From: Flammeovirgaceae bacterium UBA2366
GTDB taxonomy: Bacteria; Bacteroidota; Bacteroidia; Cytophagales; Cyclobacteriaceae
NCBI GenBank assembly: GCA_002344065.1
Contig: DDTK01000005.1
Coordinates: forward strand, 62,001-126,000
Length of the DNA: 64,000 nt
Reading direction: 5' to 3'
Both the position numbers and the translations under genes were made by a program. Shown here one piece after another: positions 43,664 through 52,600 of this stretch. Each line of letters opens with the position of its first letter. The first letter of the stretch is position 1. The notes beneath the pieces are model-generated. The model was not told the DNA's origin and did not search any database. It was given only the letters and a program-made list of their open reading frames with translations.

Positions 43664-45190
43664 ATGGGGAGGGGCTGGTTAACTATTGGTTTTATTTGTT
43701 GGGTTACACCACTGGTAACACTTGCCCAAACACCACTACCCGATAGTCTTGTACGGTTTTCAAAAATTCCGCAAGACAGTAATTATGTAACTTCACTGAA
43801 CAAACTGGCTACGGAAGTTTTACGACATAATCCCATCGCTTCCAGGAGAATCGGGCAACATGTTTCTGAAATTGCCCGGACATTAAATTATAGAAGAGGA
43901 TATGCCCGTTCACTCACCGTTATTGGTAATTCATACTGGTCGGAAGGTGTATTTGAACTCGCTCAGGAGTATTACTTCATGGCAGCACGTGAATACCAGG
44001 AAGCAGGTGATTCAGTGGGCTGGGGACAAACCTATAATAACATAGGAGAAGTTTACAAACGTCTTGGAGAACCAGAAAAGGCTCTTGAATTTCTGTTGCA
44101 TTCAATCGAGTTAAAAAAGAAAGATCTAACCACTAAGGCAATAACGTATTATAATATCGGTGAGCTGTACTACGGCATCGGTGATTTAAAAACAGCAGTG
44201 TCGTATTTTGAAAATTCTCTATCCCAAGCACTGCGTGATAATAATAAACGAGTGATCGCCTACAATTACATGGGTTTTGGGTTAGTGAACCTGAAACAAA
44301 AAAAGTATGAAAGTGCATTAGAGTACTTTACACGAGCTGAAAAGATATTAAAAGAGATAGGTGAAATACGTATGCTTATCCTGGTGTACCACCATCTTTC
44401 CGATACCTACCGGAAACTTAAATTTTTTGAAAGGGCTGAGAGATATCTGAATCTGGCCAATGAAATGGCTGCCTTTATCAAAGCCACTGATCTGATGGTG
44501 GTGAACTATTCAAAAAAAGCCGAACTGGATTCAGCCCGTGGTGACTTTGTAAAAGCCTTACAGAATTTATATCGTTATAATACTCTAAAAGACAGTGTAT
44601 ATAGCCTGAGCAAATCCGAACAGATTGCACGGCTACAAATGGTCTATCAAACCGAAGTTCAGGAAGCGGAAAACAGGCAACTCAGGTTTGAGAAAAATTT
44701 TAGAGAAACCCGTTTAAGGCAACAACAACAAATTATCATTTTCATTACCATAGGCCTTTTACTGGCGGGTATTATGGCCTGGGTATTATTGGTACAACGA
44801 AGAAGAATATTAACCGTTAATGCCCTTTTAAAAAGTAAGAATGATGAAATTCAAAGTCAGAAACTGGCTATTGAATTACAGGCTTCAACTCTTAAAAAAC
44901 TCAATGAAGATCTTCAGGAACTGAACAAAAATCTTGAGACAAGGATTGGTGCACGAACCATGCAACTTACTATTCAAAATCAAAAACTAACCGAGTATAC
45001 GTTTGTAAATGCCCACAAACTAAGGGGGCCGGTGGCCAGTGTACTCGGTTTAATCAGCCTTTTGGAACAGGCCGACTCAAACGAAAAAGAGGTTATTTAC
45101 AAACACCTTACTTCCTGCGCAGTAAAACTGGATCAGATTACCCGTGAGATCAGCCATACCCTTGAAGCAGGAATATTTGAAAATGAATAA
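43664..45190 (+). CDS. TPR membrane protein ending in an orphan histidine-kinase H-box
   Basis: 508 residues. Signal peptide about 1-21, TPR units about 60-320, a membrane helix about 357-377 and a coiled coil about 380-440. A final ~60 residues resemble a DHp dimerisation domain with F-V-N-A-H-K-L-R-G-P-V-A-S-V-L-G-L near 446-462. The histidine and proline of an H-box are kept, but the gene stops at 45190 and only about 90 bp separate it from the convergent ompA-type gene, so no ATPase domain exists. It lies 20 bp after the cystathionine beta-synthase gene. Confidence 0.75.
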   Translation: MGRGWLTIGFICWVTPLVTLAQTPLPDSLVRFSKIPQDSNYVTSLNKLATEVLRHNPIASRRIGQHVSEIARTLNYRRGYARSLTVIGNSYWSEGVFELAQEYYFMAAREYQEAGDSVGWGQTYNNIGEVYKRLGEPEKALEFLLHSIELKKKDLTTKAITYYNIGELYYGIGDLKTAVSYFENSLSQALRDNNKRVIAYNYMGFGLVNLKQKKYESALEYFTRAEKILKEIGEIRMLILVYHHLSDTYRKLKFFERAERYLNLANEMAAFIKATDLMVVNYSKKAELDSARGDFVKALQNLYRYNTLKDSVYSLSKSEQIARLQMVYQTEVQEAENRQLRFEKNFRETRLRQQQQIIIFITIGLLLAGIMAWVLLVQRRRILTVNALLKSKNDEIQSQKLAIELQASTLKKLNEDLQELNKNLETRIGARTMQLTIQNQKLTEYTFVNAHKLRGPVASVLGLISLLEQADSNEKEVIYKHLTSCAVKLDQITREISHTLEAGIFENE

Positions 45191-45207
45191 GCCCTCTTGC
45201 GGAGGGC
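45191..45207. terminator. Hairpin GCCCTC-N5-GAGGGC after the TPR gene
   Basis: Perfect 6-bp G+C-rich stem right after the stop codon at 45190, in the gap before the convergent ompA-type gene. No T run follows, so its strength is doubtful. Confidence 0.4.
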
Positions 45208-45282
45208 CTATTCTAGTAGAAGTTATTTCAAAAATGTTACCGTCCTTGCGGTCCGCCTCAAGCGTAGAAGCTATTCAGACTT

Positions 45283-46545
45283 TTAATTTTCGAGTATCTC
45301 AATCTCTACCCGCACATTATTTTGTGCCTGGGTATGTAGCTTATCCACAACGGGCTTTTTACCACCCCATGCCTTAACGTGCATACGCTTAGCATCAATA
45401 CCATTGGCCAGTAAATAATCACGAATAACTTCAGCACGTTCCTGTGACAATTTCTTAGCTGATCCGAAACCTTCTTTTGTGTCGTTTAACGAAAAGAAGT
45501 TATCTGATTTTTCACTCTTTGAAATAATCTTACCCGATGCATTGCCATTAGTATGGCCGTGAATTTTAATCTTATACTTAGGATTTTCGTTAAGCATATC
45601 CAACAGACTGTTTACTTCCCAGCGTGATTCAGGACGCATAACACCTGCATCCTTAAAGAAGTAAACATTATACATTACTGCAATATCGCCTTTCTGCAAC
45701 CGTACCAAATCAAATGGCACAACTACAGCATTATTCTCTATACCAATGCCCTCGCCTTCTGGATTATTAAAATTCATATCCTTTTGCGTTTTTCTGTATC
45801 CGAATACTTCACAGATAAGAGAAACATTGCCTGATGCATTACCGGGTGATGCAACCCGTACATCCGTATTACCCGCATAGGTTCCCAGCTTTTTAATACG
45901 CTCCGCATCAATCACATCCACATCACCATTAATAGATTCATTATTATCTGCGCGGTATAACTTAAAAAAGAAGCTTCTCGCTTTGTCGTCTGAAACTATA
46001 GCACTAGAGGATTGATTCTCATTGCTCATCGTTTCCTGCGGAGGTGTTGATTCTCTTACTTCTGACTGATTTGAATTTACTACAACTTCCTCGCCTGCCT
46101 CTGATCGCGGGGCAACAAGGGAAACCAGGGGTTGATTTGCCGGTGTATCAGCAACCGGAATGGTCTCAATATTTTTTCGGGTTACCGGGTTAATATCCTT
46201 GCCGGACGAGGTTGCGATTGCTTCTGCACCCAATGGGCCACTGTACACCCAAGTATCGCTATAGGGAGAATTACTCTGTAGTCGTAAGGCTTCTTCAATC
46301 GCCTGCTTCTTATCATTCGTTTTCAGAATGTAGACATAATACAGGTTACGTGAGGGATTAACCTCGTACTTAACGGTGAAGTCTTTTGATGCCTGATTGG
46401 TAAACTTTATGGCATTCTTTTTAAACTCGAACGCTCCAATAACAACATAGTTAGCGTATTGAGGGTCGGGTAATTGTCCGGGAGCTTTGAACGCTGATTG
46501 TAAAATCAGCAAACCAATCAAAGCAATTGCATAGCACTTTTTCAT
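45283..46545 (-). CDS. OmpA-family outer-membrane protein with N-terminal SPOR-like domain
   Basis: 420 residues from ATG 46545. The TTG at 46572 is rejected because it overlaps the -7 box at 46570-46577. The signal peptide is M-K-K-C-Y-A-I-A-L-I-G-L-L-I-L-Q-S-A-F-K. A SPOR-like segment (about 27-110) is followed by a disordered linker and the OmpA C-terminal domain (about 280-420; N-V-Y-F-F-K-D, K-I-H-G-H-T-N-G-N, R-A-E-V-I-R-D-Y-L, and N-N-V-R-V-E-I). An insertion of about 30 residues separates the second and third motifs. It would link the outer membrane to peptidoglycan; downstream of pbpC, in keeping with a cell-wall role. Confidence 0.82.
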   Translation of the reverse strand: MKKCYAIALIGLLILQSAFKAPGQLPDPQYANYVVIGAFEFKKNAIKFTNQASKDFTVKYEVNPSRNLYYVYILKTNDKKQAIEEALRLQSNSPYSDTWVYSGPLGAEAIATSSGKDINPVTRKNIETIPVADTPANQPLVSLVAPRSEAGEEVVVNSNQSEVRESTPPQETMSNENQSSSAIVSDDKARSFFFKLYRADNNESINGDVDVIDAERIKKLGTYAGNTDVRVASPGNASGNVSLICEVFGYRKTQKDMNFNNPEGEGIGIENNAVVVPFDLVRLQKGDIAVMYNVYFFKDAGVMRPESRWEVNSLLDMLNENPKYKIKIHGHTNGNASGKIISKSEKSDNFFSLNDTKEGFGSAKKLSQERAEVIRDYLLANGIDAKRMHVKAWGGKKPVVDKLHTQAQNNVRVEIEILEN

Positions 46546-46569
46546 TTTGACAGGGTTTATTAACAGGCA

Positions 46570-46577
46570 CAAAGGTA
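46570..46577 (-). promoter_or_regulatory. -7 box of the ompA-type gene (TACCTTTG)
   Basis: Exact TAnnTTTG on the minus strand, 24 bp before ATG 46545. A TTTG lies 24 nt upstream (46602-46605), a longer spacer than usual. Confidence 0.5.
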
Positions 46578-46636
46578 TACCATGTTAAATGTAGAATCGA
46601 TCAAATCAATTTAAAACCTTACATATCAGATATTTA

Positions 46637-49003
46637 TCACTTTGAAATAACTTCAAAGCGCACTTCCAGGGTCTCACCGGCATCGTCAACAAGTGTTAAA
46701 ATATGCTTCCCTTCCCCCGGATTTAGTGGAAAACGGTGATTTTTAGAGGTATTTCCAAGGTATTGGTCATCCAAATGCCAAAAAACACTCGCTAAAGGAT
46801 TGCGGTGGGCAAGCTCAAAAACGGAGCTTCCTGGGGTACCATCTAGTTCCCGGGGTATAAAAAGTCGTGCATTTGGCTTAGGGTAAACCAATTCCATCGT
46901 ACGCAAAGCTGTATTAGACTCGCAGCCGGGCTTAAAGGGAGGTAAGATTTTATACGAAACGTTCCTGGTTTTAAAATAATGTTCCTGAATGGGGGGTAGT
47001 ACAAACCAATTATGTTCAATCATCCGATCCGCGGATTCACAGTTTAGGTGCACCCTGAAGCGCCTGTCCATGGTGAGGTGTACCTTTTTATGATGGGTAC
47101 ACGGCCTTACCTCAAGGCCTTTAGGACTTACCCATGTCGTATCAGCCTTTTCACAAAATTCAGCTATGCGTAAACCGCTTCTGGAACAGACTGGTATTTG
47201 CTCCATTTCGATATAAGGCTCCTGAAACCAATCGTTTCCGGGAAGCTGTGAAAAAATATCAAACAAAACAGGAGCTGCTGTTTCCGTTCCGGTTAATCCC
47301 GGTCTCCCCTCACCATCGGCATTGCCCACCCACACACCAACAGCATACTGTGGTGTTACACCTACAGCCCAGCCATCACGAAATCCAAAACTGGTACCGG
47401 TTTTCCAGGCTATTTTTTTTGCACTGTAAAAGTTACGCCAACCAGTCTCTTCACCAGGTCGGTACACTTCCTTTAACACATCAATGGTTTGATAGATGGC
47501 TGAAGCACTGATCAAACCCGATGGCCCAAGAGAGGCTGGAGACACTCGCTCATCTGGATTTTGAGTGTAAGATGGGCTTTGATAATCTGTATTAGTGTAC
47601 TTCAGGTTTTCAGAACGCGTAAAATACCGATTTAAAACGCGCGCCATTGAAGCGTACATACCTGTAATATCCCATAGTTTTCCTTCTGCGCCACCTAATA
47701 TCAAAGCAAGTCCATAATGATCGGGAAGCCGTGTTAAAGTAGTCATGCCAGCATCTTTTAGCAGTGAATGAAATTTTTCATAACGATACTGCTGAAGCAT
47801 GTATACGGCTGGAATATTTAATGATCGGATTAATGCCTTATCAGCAGGCACAGCGCCATCAAATTCACGTTTAAAATTTTTGGGAGCAAAGCCATTAATC
47901 ACGGTTGGAACATCCGCTACCAGTGTAGTCCGTAAAATCTTTCCTTCATCAAGCATGGCTGCAAACAAAAATGGTTTTAGTATACTTCCCGTACTTCGGG
48001 AGGCACTGATAATATCCACTTCTTCACCATGATAGCCCGACTGATCGGCTTGTGTATTGCCAACATACGCCACAACATTGCCGGTTTCAACTTCTATCAC
48101 CAACGCTGCAGCATTGTAGATTTGATTGCCCGCCAGGCGCTTGTAATGATCATCGATAATTTGCTCTACCCTTAGCTGCATTCCTTCATCAAGTGTTGAG
48201 CGTACCCGTGTTTGTTCCAACCCATCACGAACGATGCGCTGGATCAAATGACGGGCGTGACGCGGTAAAGCCGTTGGCTGATCAGGAATTTGTTCCTCCT
48301 TAGCAAGGAGGCACGTGGCTTCATCCAGCACGCCAACCTGTAGAAGTTTATCCAAAAGAGCATTGCGTTTTACCAATAATCGATCCCTGTTTTTACCCGG
48401 ATGGATTAGCGATGGCGAATTGGGCAATACAGCAAGCAAAGCTGCCTCTGCCCACGAAAGTTCATCAACATCACGACCAAAATAACGCCAGCAAGCCGCT
48501 TCAAGCCCTACTACATTGCCACCAAACGGTGCATGCGAAGCATACAAGGCCAGTATTTCACCCTTGGTGTACCGAAGCTCAAGCCGGGCGGCCAGCAGTA
48601 TTTCAATAAGCTTTTCTCCATATGTTCTTGACTTTCCTTTGCGGGATAATCGGATCACCTGCATGGTGATGGTGCTTCCACCACTGATTACTTTTCCTGC
48701 TTGCAAGTTTTGCCGGAGTGCCCGGGCGAAAGCGCGAATATCAATTCCCCAATGACTATTAAACCGCTTATCTTCATAATGAATCAGTGCCTGCTTAAAT
48801 TTATCGGGTACAGTATCCAACTGCGGAAATCGCCACTGTCCGTCCTTGGCAATAGTTGCCGACAACAATTCTCCATTGCGATCTTCAAGCACTGTACAAT
48901 ATGGATCATGGAATAATTTATCGGGTAATAAAAAATAATAGATGATTGAGGCCACAACCAATGCACCGCCTCCAACAATTATCCTTTTTCGGAAGAAGGT
49001 CAT
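46637..49003 (-). CDS. pbpC: Penicillin-binding protein 1C
   Basis: 788 residues. Membrane anchor about 8-26, GT51 domain (E-D-K-R-F-N-S-H-W-G near 75-84, then G-G-S-T-I-T-M-Q near 106-113) and transpeptidase domain. The latter has the nucleophile motif S-I-L-K (near 335-338; GSILKPF), S-L-N near 386-388 and K-T-G-T near 526-529. A C-terminal BiPBP_C domain follows (about 690-788). PbpC repairs or builds peptidoglycan. As in E. coli, a large alpha-2-macroglobulin is encoded with it, here upstream and with one gene in between. Confidence 0.95.
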   Translation of the reverse strand: MTFFRKRIIVGGGALVVASIIYYFLLPDKLFHDPYCTVLEDRNGELLSATIAKDGQWRFPQLDTVPDKFKQALIHYEDKRFNSHWGIDIRAFARALRQNLQAGKVISGGSTITMQVIRLSRKGKSRTYGEKLIEILLAARLELRYTKGEILALYASHAPFGGNVVGLEAACWRYFGRDVDELSWAEAALLAVLPNSPSLIHPGKNRDRLLVKRNALLDKLLQVGVLDEATCLLAKEEQIPDQPTALPRHARHLIQRIVRDGLEQTRVRSTLDEGMQLRVEQIIDDHYKRLAGNQIYNAAALVIEVETGNVVAYVGNTQADQSGYHGEEVDIISASRSTGSILKPFLFAAMLDEGKILRTTLVADVPTVINGFAPKNFKREFDGAVPADKALIRSLNIPAVYMLQQYRYEKFHSLLKDAGMTTLTRLPDHYGLALILGGAEGKLWDITGMYASMARVLNRYFTRSENLKYTNTDYQSPSYTQNPDERVSPASLGPSGLISASAIYQTIDVLKEVYRPGEETGWRNFYSAKKIAWKTGTSFGFRDGWAVGVTPQYAVGVWVGNADGEGRPGLTGTETAAPVLFDIFSQLPGNDWFQEPYIEMEQIPVCSRSGLRIAEFCEKADTTWVSPKGLEVRPCTHHKKVHLTMDRRFRVHLNCESADRMIEHNWFVLPPIQEHYFKTRNVSYKILPPFKPGCESNTALRTMELVYPKPNARLFIPRELDGTPGSSVFELAHRNPLASVFWHLDDQYLGNTSKNHRFPLNPGEGKHILTLVDDAGETLEVRFEVISK

Positions 49004-49462
49004 TTATGGAAGTCGGTTGGCGTGACGTGATGCCAGCAGCCATTTCTTATTCTTCAGCACATACACTTCGGTATAGAGCAGGCGTAAATCGAAAGTATTG
49101 CCATTGTTCCCTCCGGAAAACTTACCGGTACCGGTAACAATTGCAGTACTTTTATATAACCTGACTTTCGCATTCTCGATCTGCACATCGCCATATACCA
49201 ACTTACCTGATCTAAGGTTTTCCAGAACATCCTGTTTGGATTCGACCCAGCCATTGGAGTGGATATACGCCAGGTCGTTGTCAAGAACGAGGTTGAGTGA
49301 ATCCAATTGTTTGTTTATTAACCATACAAACTTTCGTTGTGATAGATCAAGAATTTCCTTTTGCCTGGAGGTTTGAGCAGTTGAGGTGTGGATAATAAAG
49401 AATAATAACAAGAATTTAATCCCGTAGATTACGCTGATTTTCGCAAATGATTTAGAGATCAT
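49004..49462 (-). CDS. Secreted SnoaL/NTF2-like (DUF4440-type) protein
   Basis: 152 residues with a signal segment (I-K-F-L-L-L-F-F-I-I-H-T-S-T-A-Q) and an NTF2-like fold: K-F-V-W-L-I-N-K-Q-L-D-S-L near 43-55, Y-I-H-S-N-G-W-V-E-S-K near 66-76, and A-I-V-T-G-T-G-K-F near 108-116. It sits exactly between the macroglobulin and pbpC genes; its stop codon abuts the pbpC start. Function unknown. Confidence 0.75.
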   Translation of the reverse strand: MISKSFAKISVIYGIKFLLLFFIIHTSTAQTSRQKEILDLSQRKFVWLINKQLDSLNLVLDNDLAYIHSNGWVESKQDVLENLRSGKLVYGDVQIENAKVRLYKSTAIVTGTGKFSGGNNGNTFDLRLLYTEVYVLKNKKWLLASRHANRLP

Positions 49463-49505
49463 AGTCTATTGATTTTCAAAAATAACCACTGATGTATTGT
49501 ATCAA

Positions 49506-49581
49506 CTTTTTGTGATTTAGTGCTTTGGTGGCAAAAAGGAAAATGAATTATCCCGCCACAAAAACACTAAAACACAAAACA
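49506..49581. repeat. Imperfect inverted repeat between macroglobulin and NTF2-like genes
   Basis: 27-nt arms (49506-49532 and 49555-49581) agree at 22 of 27 positions. The word TTTTGTGxTTTAGTG recurs as its complement. Such CACAAAA-rich inverted repeats are recurrent in Bacteroidota intergenic DNA. Confidence 0.65.
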
Positions 49582-49603
49582 CTCATCAAATCTACAACAA
49601 CTG

Positions 49604-52600
49604 CTAAATTCCAGAAGCCTTCACTACCTCAACAACCTGTCCTTTTCTGCGGCCATAAATCGAGCGGTCGTACATGGCCTCGCAACTGACAGCCGGCAAA
49701 TAATAGGTTCCTACGTAGCTGGCTGTAAGCATCACCTGAAACGTTTTCCGTTGATTCGTACCTAAATCAAAATAGGTATAAACACGATCATCGCGAATAT
49801 CCTGATAGGTTGGGACGTCACCGCCAAGCCTGCTCTCTGCTTCATCTAACCGTAAGTTGTTAATTTCCCAACCGGATGGAAAAATCTGATTCAACGCCAG
49901 ATTTTTGTACGGGCCACGCATTCCGGGATTCGAAACCGTTACGGAAGCAATAAACTCTTTGCCTTGTTCCAATTGGGTAGGGTCAATCATCCGACCATCA
50001 ACATCCGTATAGGTAATCGTCAGATTTAAATTATTGAACTCTTCCGTTTCTTCTCCACGGGCGGGAATTCCCTCAGCAATCAATCGCACATACAATGTAC
50101 CGCCACTTTCACTTACTACCTTTAATGCATTTGATTTTACTCCATCTACCTGAACAGGTACTTGCGCGATCGGCAACTCAGTACTTGCTGTTGCATCTTT
50201 GCCGTTGTAAGAATAATTGAACTTTAATGCCCCACGTTTTTCCGTGCCCGCGAAAGCTCCAACCGATTTTAAACACCACGCCACCGTTTGGGTACTCATC
50301 CAGTAGGATGAGTTACTCAAAGAAGCTGAGATATCCTTCAAGAGCTCAAAACCTTTCGTACGATCCCCCAGCAACACCAACGTTTCCAGAATGATGGCTT
50401 TATCACGCAAATCCGATCCATAGGTATAGGCCATTTCATGATACGGCTTTACCGAGGTGGACATATTAGCTACCAAACTTTTTGCCGCTTCGGGCTGTCC
50501 GGCTTTGGCATATGCAGCCGCCAACATCCACGCTGCGGTGGATGGGAGGTTGGTCTGTTCGCGCAACCTGTTCATGGCACCCAGTTCAGGATCGCCCGCA
50601 AGGGCCAACGAATACAAACGATAAGCTTGTATTAATTCACTGCTATAAGCTTCCTGGTTTCTTCGCCAGGCTTGAGCTTTTGAGCGTTGATATTTTTTCC
50701 AGCGCTTTAACATATCGTTCGGAACGAGGTAGCCCTTGGCTTCTGCCTCTACCAGAAAATGTCCGGCATAGGTTGTCGACCAACTATCAGCATTCTCGGC
50801 ACCTGGCCAATACCCAAAACCTCCATCGCGCTGATGAAAAGATTTAAGGCGTTCAATGCCCGCTTTAACATTTGCCTGGATCATGCTCCGTTCTCCATCC
50901 GTCAACACTTTTACCTGATCTAGGTACAGTTGTGGAAATACTGAAGAAGTTGTTTGTTCGATACAACCATAGGGATATTGCAATAAATACTTCATGCGTT
51001 GCCCAAGGTTAATCGGGGGTAACGAAGAAACTTCCAGCATTGCTGTGTTCGTACCTGTCATACCCGCACCGGTAACATTTATATTCCATGTTTTGCCGGC
51101 CTCCAAAATAGCTTCCTGAACTTTTGTTACCGGAGGGTTGGGGTTGCGGATTTCAATTTCAATTACATCGCTGGCTTTGAAGTTTCCGGAAGTGGCAATC
51201 ACTTCAACTTTCCCAACGCCAAGCGTTCCCAAAACCGAGAGGTCAAATTCAATGGTTTGGTCAGCACCAACCATATTAACCGTTTGTGAACTTTCGCGCA
51301 ATTGTAACGGTCCGCTGGTTTTAACTTCCACCTTTACATTACGGATGTTTTTATCCATCGTAAAAAGTGTTACCGGTAATTTCAATTTCTCTTCAGGACC
51401 AAGTACTCTTGGTAACGTAGCCAACACCATCAAAGGCTTGCGCACAGGTGTTGCCTTCTCAGCAGATCCATAAGCGCCCTCATATCCTGCAACAACCATT
51501 GTTTTAACTGACCCAATATATTGCGGCATAATAAATTTATGCTCGTTACTTCCGCCCGTTAAGGTAAAGGGTCCAAGGAACTTCACTACTGCTTTAAAGC
51601 GATTGGCTTTTGCGTCCTCTTCCTTGCCGGCCATTAACGCCATATCGCCACCCACGGCAAGCAACCGTTCAATGCGTGCACCGAAAGCGCCCATCACATT
51701 ATCATACAAGTCCCATGTTTTTACACCCAACGCTTCGCGGGAATAAAACCGCTTCCACGGATCAGGTGTTTTAAAACGGGTTAAGTCGAGCAAGCCTTCG
51801 TCCACCATCGCCAGCGTATACGTCATTTTACGTTTCGATTTTTCTGAAATTTTTATCACTACTTCCTGACCAGGCTCCAACACATCGGGCATGGTGATAA
51901 CCGGCTCCAGATGTGTTTGCGGATCCTCAACTCCAATAGGTATTACACCGTACATTCTGATGGGTGAATCGTTAATGGTTTGCGCATGGGGTTGAATCAG
52001 TGAAACATGAACAAAAATATTCGGGGTCATGTCCTTTGTGATGGTGAAGCTGAAAGGTGTATCACCTTGTTTGGTTTCTACCCAGTAACTTTCGATCACC
52101 CGGCTTCCGTTTTCAATACTTACCAAGGCACGACCCGAACTACTACCCGGTATTACCACGCTTGCTTTTTCGCCAATGGTATAAGCAGGTTTATCAGATG
52201 AAAACGTGAGCATGGTTGCACCTTCGCTACCGCCACGTGCGCGGCCTGCCCAACCAGGCCAATCGATGTACACGATTTTTGCTGTGCTGTGACCAGATAT
52301 TGGGTCAACAGCTTTTATAAGGTAACGCCCCCATTCGGGATACTTAATTTTAAAATTCCATTGACCTTTTCCGTTTACGGTACGTATCGTTCCTTTACTT
52401 ACCAGTGTTGCATAATAATCACTCATGTACACTGCACTCTCCTCCGTATTATCCCACCACGACCGCCAGCGAAGCTTATGTATGGATACTTCCACACGCT
52501 CTCGCGAAAGCGGATTCCCTTCAGCATCAATAGTCACTACATCAACAGTGTGGGTGGTATCGGTAAGCAACATGCCACGCGCTTTATCGCCTAATGGCAA

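Noticed and set aside
46545..46572. Longer TTG start for the OmpA-type protein
   Set aside because: The TTG overlaps the TACCTTTG -7 box, and the ATG at 46545 gives a standard signal peptide.
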